Shown: positions 62,501-64,000 of the stretch, in pieces
Layout: every line of letters begins with the position of its first letter
Numbering within the stretch: position 1 is the stretch's first letter
NCBI RefSeq assembly: GCF_018224925.1
Contig: NZ_JAGTUF010000001.1
Coordinates: forward strand, 186,001 to 250,000
From: Magnetospirillum sulfuroxidans
Lineage (GTDB): Bacteria; Pseudomonadota; Alphaproteobacteria; Rhodospirillales; Magnetospirillaceae
Length of the DNA: 64,000 nucleotides
Direction of reading: 5' to 3'
The notes under the pieces: generated by a model
Database searches by the model: none
Seen by the model: the letters and a program-made list of their open reading frames with translations, nothing else
Told to the model about the DNA's origin: nothing
Position numbers and translations under genes: made by a program

Positions 62501-64000
62501 ATAGCGACGAAAATACGACGAAGAAATCCAGCGCGGCCATGCCCAGAGCATTTTCCAGGTTGACGGTGCCCTTGACCTTGGGGGCCAGCACGTGCGCCAA
62601 AACGTCTGAAGTCTTTTTGCTAATGGCTTGATCACACTGGAAACCAGCGGCATGCAAGATGCCATCCAGGCGGCCGTGAGCACGGCGGATAGCGTCAACC
62701 AGGGCGGTGGTGGCGACGGCATCGGCCAGATCGACGCGATGGTAATCGGCGCCGATTTTGTCAATCCAGCTTTGCGCCGCCGCATCGGCGGACGAACGGC
62801 CAGCCAGGGCGATGATCGCCTGCGGCGCATCGGCGCGGATGGCCTCGGCCAATAATCGGCCCAATCCGCCCAAGCCACCGGTAATCAGATAGACCTTGCC
62901 GTTTTTCCAAGGGGCGGGGCTGTCGGTCACCGTCATCGGTTGCCACGATTCCACCTGCAAATGCGTGCCGTTCAGGCGCAGCAAGGCACCGCTGGCGGCG
63001 GCATTATCCAGGTGATGGGCGAGGGTGGCGCCGTCCACCGTGGTTGACGCCAGCAAGGTTTGTCCATGCAGGCCGGGCATTTCCAGCCCGGCGCTGCGCA
63101 GCATGCCGGCCAGCCCGGCCAGTTCCGGCCGCTCTTGCGGAATGACCAAGCCAAGGCGGGTTGGTCCGCGCAGATTTTGCAAATGCCCCAGCAGGGTATC
63201 GGCCATGGCGGCGAAATCAGTCCCGATGTGGTGACAGGTCCAGCCGGGCAGGGCGGCGAAACCATCGGCCAGCAGGGCCAGCCGGGGGATCGTGTCGCCG
63301 TGGGCATGGCCGTCCGCGTCGTGCCAATGCGGGGTGAACAGCAGCAAATCCGGCCGACGTTCGGCGGCGGCGGGCAGCCGGGTGGCGAAACCACGCAAGC
63401 GGACACGCAATCCACCATCATGGTCGTATAGATCCATATCCAGACTGCGGACGCGCTGGGCCTGTTCCGCCCCCTTGGCCGGATAGACATGGACCCACAT
63501 GCGGGCGGTGCACGGCCCCAAGATGTCAATGGCATTGACGGCGAAAGGCAAGGCGGCGCCTTCGGCGGCGGCGCCAGCATCATTCAGGGTGACGCCGATG
63601 GCGGCCTGAAAAGCGCCATCCAGCAGACTGGGATGCAAAGGATAGGCGGACAAAGTGGCGGCGATTGAGGGCGGCAGGTCCAGTCGGGCCAATACCGAAT
63701 GGCCGTCAATGCTGGTTGACAATTGGCTGATGGCGCGATGACCAGGGCCATAACGCAGGTCCATGGCGTCGAAAGCGGCGTAAATCCGAGAGGCGGCAAA
63801 GACGCGGGGATGGTCGGCTTGCAGGCTGGCCAGATCAACCGTGGCGGCGCTTGCGGCATCGTCGCCCAGGCGGATCTGGGCGTGCAGGACACGGTCGCCA
63901 TCGGCGGTCAGACTGGCGATTTCCACCAGGGATTGCGCTCGGTGCAGGGTGATTTCAGCATTCAGCCGGCCACTGACCGCCATCGGCTTGATCCACACCA
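47505..64000 (-). CDS. Giant trans-AT polyketide synthase / NRPS, C-terminal part (5' end outside window)
   Basis: At least 5,498 residues, open to the right edge; only the end is seen. No AT domain follows any of the four KS domains: each is followed by a 100-residue post-KS linker ending in PPYPxAR.xHW. Order (residues counted from 63998): DH 1-215, KR 365-555, ACP 625-690; KS1 744-1177, ACP 1380-1445; KS2 1485-1912, DH 2070-2330, ACP 2345-2415; KS3 2462-2884, KR 3010-3410, ACP 3455-3525; KS4 3552-3972, ACP 4110-4170; C 4195-4610, A 4647-5110, PCP 5155-5225, TE 5260-5490. Phosphopantetheine sites read GFDSI, GFDSI, GIDSI, GVDSV, GVDSM and GGHSL. The final C-A-PCP-TE adds one amino acid and releases the product. 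The apparent start at 63998 is an artefact. Confidence 0.95.
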   Translation of the reverse strand, partial: VWIKPMAVSGRLNAEITLHRAQSLVEIASLTADGDRVLHAQIRLGDDAASAATVDLASLQADHPRVFAASRIYAAFDAMDLRYGPGHRAISQLSTSIDGHSVLARLDLPPSIAATLSAYPLHPSLLDGAFQAAIGVTLNDAGAAAEGAALPFAVNAIDILGPCTARMWVHVYPAKGAEQAQRVRSLDMDLYDHDGGLRVRLRGFATRLPAAAERRPDLLLFTPHWHDADGHAHGDTIPRLALLADGFAALPGWTCHHIGTDFAAMADTLLGHLQNLRGPTRLGLVIPQERPELAGLAGMLRSAGLEMPGLHGQTLLASTTVDGATLAHHLDNAAASGALLRLNGTHLQVESWQPMTVTDSPAPWKNGKVYLITGGLGGLGRLLAEAIRADAPQAIIALAGRSSADAAAQSWIDKIGADYHRVDLADAVATTALVDAIRRAHGRLDGILHAAGFQCDQAISKKTSDVLAHVLAPKVKGTVNLENALGMAALDFFVVFSSLSAIFGNPGQSDYAAANGFLDGWAAKSRQPMISIAWPFWAEGGMRMDADTQALMTRTTGLVALSNSDGLRALAAAIAAKSARVAVAIGDGDKIRRRFIADPPSVTPTATATMAAPALRDAILAAVMQATAKQLKVDLADLDADQELTEYGFDSIGFTQFANSLNASFDLDLTPVVFFEHPTLDGLAGYLCQRHGADLAPRLGVTAPLSAPAAATPPPPPPPPPPPAPVADVAATMAPPSRDAVAIIGMTGLFPRSPDLEAFWRNLEQGQDCIGEIPAERWNWRDYWGDPATQPGRCNIRWGGFIDEMAEFDAGFFGLSAPEARMMDPQQRLLLTQAWRLFENAGIAPKSLSGSDTGVFIGTADTGYGRLLTQAGTGIEGYSMTALAPSLGPNRISYHFNFHGPSLAVETACSSALVAVHRAVEAIAGGHCQMAIAGGVNALLLPDAYVGFAKAGMLAADGHCKPFSAAADGYARGEGIGLVLLKRLSAAERDGDTILGVIRASGENHGGRASSLTAPNPKAQADLLRTVHRRAGIDPRSIGYIEAHGTGTPLGDPIEVEALRAAFADLTATAAAEYGPAPAMQCGIGSVKSNIGHLELAAGIAGLLKVLLQLRHATLVKTLHCHELNPYLKLEGSPFTVVRDTRPWLPPQDNQGHPLPRRAGVSSFGFGGANAHVVVEEYPAAPMIPPPASGPVLLVLSAHTPDALAQWAAILRDHLRQTPEALADIAFTLQTGREGLEHRLAFVATSAAQAAQRLETFLSGEPDATLHQGRVKINRAAVSVLESDDEMRRAIAGLATRGRADGLAELWVRGLTVNWADSATGRRVALPPYPLARTRHWPHSAAAIALTPPAAHAGAPMPEPQPEPEPEPEIQAEETSPIGAALAALTAIAAGVLEVDPLVLDPDSELGEFGFDSITMTGFASKVNAALTLTLTPADFFEFATLNRLAGHIAGTAKFAPPPKPKAAAPLRAAATPERISAPPAADDDSIAIVGFSCRFPQALDGDAFWDNLVHGRDCISRIPADRWDWRAFDGDPKENPGKTNIHWGGFIDGVFEFDPLFFGISPREAKLMDPQQRLLMMHVWKAIEDCGHAPRSLAGRKIGLFVGTSSSGYRDIIGDDTGAEGYVATGAVPSVGPNRTSYFLDWHGPSEPVETACSSSLVALHRAVQSIRAGDCEMAVIGGVNTIVTPEAHINFAKAGMLSPDGRCKTFSADANGYVRGEGIGMIVLRRLSEAQRDGDPIIAVIKASAINHGGRANSLTAPNTSAQSQLIREALARAGFAPATIGYIEAHGTGTPLGDPVEINALKAAFGDCGGDCGIGSVKTNIGHLELAAGAAGIIKVLLQMRHRTLAPSLHCQQINPYIDLAGTPLRIIGTAQPWQPAVDAAGRPLPRRAGVSSFGFGGVNGHVILEEYIPATTAPARHAGSLVLVLSAHDPQRVRDQAANLLAFLAAGRVAEAELPDLAYTLQIGRDGMRHRLALVVNSLDQARDGLSRFLADDHTGLAVGKLEAGHKTGPLVAPDSPAEHLARQWVQGDTVDWPALYPKARRRLRLPTYPFARDVHHINGTFAGAAARVAAAPSVFSQSLEAEDFVLRDHRVMGTRILPGAMGLELARAAGAAGKPFAPTMLSRVVWQHPLRLDSGAVTITVPLAPTDDGGQTFRLLSGGPDSTPHMLGLISPMAARAETMPVDDIRARCPAILAAESLYATYAKLGLDYGPAFRPLHHVLIGKGEALARLVLPEAAAGHFGLNPSMVDGAFQAALGLFQDQGGAVTALPFGLDRLEALAPTTAAMWVHLRRGISTGGIHKLDLDLADDDGVIRLRLSGFTLREIKTGREINTGTAKPDLTAAARRHLAELVAREAAIAIDDIEAEAPFEVYGIDSIMIVRLTDALEADFGPLPKTLFFEYRDLAALAGYFTAHHGPTLTRLLGATPPPEPPEPPPHGGGKPLPDRQPAAAPAAPHAPIAIIGMSGRFPGARTLDEFWRNLEQGKDCIGEIPAERWDHDRFFDAKPGTKGKTNSKWGGFVDDFDCFDPMFFNIAPREAEFMDPQERLFLQCAWETLEDAGHTRHSLATAEVGVFVGVMYQEYQLYGAAPTAAGHPQALNGSAATIANRVSYFCGFSGPSMALDTMCSSSLTAIHLACEALRSGDCSVALAGGVNLSLHPNKYLGLAQGRFLASNGRCESFGQGGDGYVPGEAVGAVLLKPLADARRDGDRVLGIVRASAVNHGGKTNGYTVPNPDAQAAVIGKALERAGISARDIGYVEAHGTGTKLGDPIEIAALTKAYGRHTAERGFCPIGSVKSNIGHCESAAGMAGLAKVLLQMRHGVLAPSLHADSLNPGIDFAATPFVVQRQRAAWPQRGRPRLAGLSSFGAGGANAHLIIEEYPIPSVAAQPLCRDVYPLSARDPERLREMAERLRAAVLPLTAVDMAALAFTLQQGREAFEERLAIVATTPDDVIAGLDRFLAGATTGFYRGRAGRAEPPAATDADTLAAAWIAGARVLWPSPPAARRIALPPYPFARERYWLPGSAPRQALPLPPPQSLPLLFAPRWRQRAAEGSIQTGHRLVVLCQPPADLPPSLTAALAPAEVQVLKGDNYAEQAKHLLEMLQSLFKQRPDSALVQVVLPHGTLQEGLGGMLRSAVQERPGLRCQLISLDYQAADIVARLNADQTTADADIRHQHGHRLVRQWQELTVAPAPGPWRDGGVYMISGGAGGVGLHVCATIARSCRRPVLWLIGRSPLSAQARHSLDGLDADIHYRQADVTDTAALTALVDDIVYGHGHLHGIIHAAGLTRDSLLVRKSTDDLAAVLAPKVAGTIALDQASGKIQLDFFALFASVSGALGNAGQADYAAANAYLDAFAAHRNRLVAQGQRQGRTIALDWPYWQDGGMRLEAEIIAAMDRMVGARPLATAAAMATLDAALAQTAEQQILVLDGDHDRLRRMLMPAPATLSTAAAPERTIEKVTACFAEVLRVPTDKLTAAAPLDRFGVDSVSALEIMAVLERHFGPLPATLLFEHPSIGQLSAALDRDHRPPPPPQPQTSAATTSAATADDIAIIAVAGRYPGAGTVEEFWQVLAEGRDCVTETPPGRWDMDALYAPQKGKPGASHCKWGGFIDGIDEFDAAFFGYSPRAAALADPQERLFLQNTWHLLERAGLPRERLRRDYDRKVGVFVGAMFQHYGAIDGDGDAKALLALNSYGVIANKVSFFFDLQGPSLAIDCMCSSGLQAVHQACQSLKSGECRLAIAGGVSLSPRAIKYQGLSRAGLIGSHADSRAFADGDGYLPAEGVGAVLLKPLADALRDGDAVLAVIKASGANHGGHSAGFGVPSAEAQTQLISDTLRRSGLDPRSIGYIEVAASGAGLGDAMELRALSRAFGGGAEPCPIGSVKTNMGHAEAASGLAQLTKVLLQMQHRRLVASLRPAKANPAMDFTATPFVPQWNNVAWPRRQVDGAEMPRRAAISSFGAGGSNVHLILEEGPALPAPAETARPRRFPLSARTPEQLAAIVADLSAYVHRTADLSLARLSQTLCQGREKLECAVQIVAASRAELHDKLGRIRLGETWEDLATDEPGPFGPPLILPGYPFARDRHWIDDAAPPPPTPAPPPAPSRDIIVAVLAQELGVAADKIDTTLSFRALGVDSMIALRLGFAIEEATGTALSNRMLEDFPTPAALAAHLGDRAAAMPPPLTAAAAAAGPWRMPLTEGQKGLWVLQSLYPQAGTYNVPLAFRLDRIDIQALDQAWRHVQAQYPILTARVIETEDDLWLHAGEPTPLHRIELPKGMEPLDFARRLTTHPFSLSQTAPSRCQVLHGGALADSHEILLLTIHHMVFDGASAAVLATALWAAYDAVAAGRAAPVADGGDFADFAAWERALMNSARGDEQRAYWLQTLQAPLPVIELPADRPAAAGAVIDGQSLEHRLPATTVKAARRLATSLGITPAALFLGILTILLYRHGGGSDMVIGVPVLRRPTRHFATSIGYFVNMLALRCRVSGQASAADVLRDAHRRLMDGLDHGDYPFSAIARDLGGSLHGEPPYHVSYAYQNFPMSAGQAGFIAEIRQPGDGPFGLELYEDGDGLVLVAGYDGARFDAATIERLLERFARLCKAVCAKPDSPVAALELLSAAERKRLLGRWAKPEALPPRDGLLPHWIAAQAKATPDAIAVTADGQALSYRQLSRRAHRLARYLRKRGIGPGDAVAVLLGRGADSIVAVLATLVAGGIWVPLDADAPPHRLAAMLDDCGARIIITQAALAQRLPPHAPPLIDLEADAKAIGKQKAGMPKQLPAGGDAAYMIYTSGSTGTPKGVVVSHQAIADHCRTVIDAYGLTAADVVLQFAPHVVDTALEQILPALAVGARLLLRNGPVWTADKFRRILVEQAVTVADLPPAYLREVLLAWQHDGAAPPDLPLVPDLRLVIVGGEALPPDTVRLWHASPLAASRLLNAYGPTEATITCLLHDVDDAPPGTSIPIGRPLPGTEIRIVDGNGNPLPEGVIGELLVGGSRLALGYHHRPELNSEKFIRAEDGVRLYRTGDLAAFIPGSDGIVAFHGRVDHQVKIRGFRIELGEIETALTAFGLREAAVVPRQDAIGGQVLVAYVVTADTLDQAALRAHMAARLPPHMLPSAYVTLAALPLTTSGKLDRAALPDPASQRPGGANGTDISDSARDGVEAGLLRLWAKVLGRETTSLGVHDDFAACGGHSLSWLRLLSEIAATFQCPADAADFIHTRTIAEQATVLRARRRGVLPAAQTDSPPVALRPALSAALRLFLIHPVAGGIECYGALARRLRPDIDVVALADPGADGSELVQLARHHIHSLRLAQPHGPYHLAGWSMGGVLAFEMARQLRQAGEDIALLCLIDSYTPKQLRRLDALSGPGLSPQALFARDVFGITVSAGPDSDIATLLAEHFPMGDAAPLRQMYQRFQANNAALMAYQPAPCDVPVLLLRAEAGAVDDQDGWAELAPAGLTLRPVPGDHVSLLRPPNLDVCVSVLEEALASARKPQ
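47508..51430 (-). other. NRPS module C-A-PCP plus TE
   Basis: C domain with LTIHHMVFDGAS. A domain with IYTSGSTGTPKG, LNAYGPTEATIT, YRTGDLAAF, KIRGFRIELGEIE and SGKLDR; eye-aligned to GrsA the pocket reads D235-T236-E239-D278-I299-G301-A322-I330-T331-K517. PCP: ACGGHSLSWLRL. TE: GWSMGG and GDHVSLL. Two acidic pocket residues suggest a basic amino acid such as Arg, Lys or Orn. Confidence 0.82.
51440..53345 (-). other. PKS module: KS4 (non-elongating KS0)-ACP
   Basis: Active-site Cys present (DCMCSSGLQAVH) and TNMGHAEAASG present, but the HGTGT position reads IEVAASGAGLGD, with Ala for the catalytic His. This is the mark of KS0 domains that only pass the chain on. ACP: ALGVDSMIALRL. Confidence 0.88.
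53420..56620 (-). other. PKS module: KS3-KR-ACP
   Basis: KS3 complete (LDTMCSSSLTAIH, EAHGTGT, SNIGHCESAAG). KR with ISGGAGGVGLHV, FASVSGALGNAGQADYAAANAYLD. ACP with RFGVDSVSALEIM. Gives a beta-hydroxy intermediate. Confidence 0.85.
56740..59560 (-). other. PKS module: KS2-DH-ACP without KR
   Basis: KS2 complete (ETACSSSLVALH, EAHGTGT, TNIGHLELAAG). DH has HRVMGTRILPG (HxxxGxxxxP) and NPSMVDGAFQAAL. No KR between DH and ACP (YGIDSIMIVRL). The needed ketoreduction must come from elsewhere, for instance the KR two domains downstream, or the DH may act on a different substrate. Confidence 0.82.
59580..61780 (-). other. PKS module: KS1-ACP (no modifying domain)
   Basis: KS1 has ETACSSALVAVH, EAHGTGT and SNIGHLELAAG, so it is catalytically complete. 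It is followed by the post-KS linker and an ACP (EFGFDSITMTGF). The linker before the ACP has a PEPQPEPEPEPE repeat. The beta-keto group would stay unless a trans-acting enzyme acts. Confidence 0.85.
61815..64000 (-). other. PKS module: (KS outside window)-DH-KR-ACP
   Basis: DH second half with HPSLLDGAFQAAIG (catalytic Asp). KR with ITGGLGGLGRLLAEA, FSSLSA and DYAAANGFLDGW (Ser and Tyr present). ACP with EYGFDSIGF. The module should reduce and dehydrate its beta-keto group to an alkene. A poly-Pro linker (11 prolines in a row) from a GGT repeat at 61834-61862 leads to the next KS. Confidence 0.85.
61834..61862 (-). repeat. GGT microsatellite coding the poly-Pro linker
   Basis: About nine to ten perfect GGT units on the plus strand (ACC, Pro, on the coding strand were it read in that frame as CCA/CCG/CCC) between ACP1 and KS1. 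Copy-number change would only change linker length. Confidence 0.8.

Overview
The window is GC-rich, densely coded DNA of an alphaproteobacterium. The best guess is a Magnetospirillum-like member of the Rhodospirillales. The clues are the ThiS-ThiG fusion, a type III ornithine decarboxylase with a structured leader, a ctaC-ctaD-ctaG-ctaE aa3 oxidase operon, flavocytochrome c sulfide dehydrogenase, a DUF1476 protein and abundant periplasmic c-type cytochromes. Nothing here fixes the species.

Left part (1-16.3 kb): the end of one MCE (MlaD-type) protein followed by a second complete MlaD and a DUF2155 protein; aat; a DUF1476/LprI pair; a divergent AraC regulator and Fsr-type MFS exporter pair; a string of RNA hairpins ending in a terminator; an unrecognised secreted monoheme protein; aroQ-accB-accC; a periplasmic binding protein overlapping a degenerate sensor kinase; an AsmA-like protein; thiSG; and ornithine decarboxylase behind an attenuator-like leader that encodes a 41-residue peptide.

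Middle (16.5-37 kb): the aa3 cytochrome oxidase genes, then a sulfur and electron-transfer block (rhodanese, FccA-like cytochrome, FccB, diheme cytochrome, tetraheme NapC-type cytochrome). Next come an orphan DUF4157 (eCIS core) protein with a metalloprotease-like motif and an unrelated C-terminal domain, a DUF697 membrane protein, an acyltransferase-like enzyme overlapping an alpha/beta hydrolase, a chemotaxis receptor, ahpC-ahpF, a HerA-like DUF853 ATPase and recQ.

Right part (37-64 kb): a Pho-box-preceded pstSCAB-phoU-phoB-phnN operon. On the opposite strand lie a small membrane protein, an anchored amino-acid-type binding protein, an SPFH protein and the last 5,498 codons of a giant PKS-NRPS gene that runs off the right edge. 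That protein has no AT domains, so it is a trans-AT system. Its visible order is DH-KR-ACP | KS-ACP | KS-DH-ACP | KS-KR-ACP | KS0-ACP | C-A-PCP-TE. The fourth visible KS has lost the histidine of the HGTGT motif, so it should pass the chain on without extending it. The adenylation pocket carries two acidic residues that suggest a basic amino acid. The discrete AT-like protein 19 kb away has Gln where malonyl transferases have the carboxylate-binding Arg, which suggests a proofreading acyl hydrolase. These features resemble what I recall of the sesbanimide R type trans-AT pathway of Magnetospirillum, but that link is unproven here.

Limits: all calls come from reading translations and sequence by eye; no database search or structure prediction was run.
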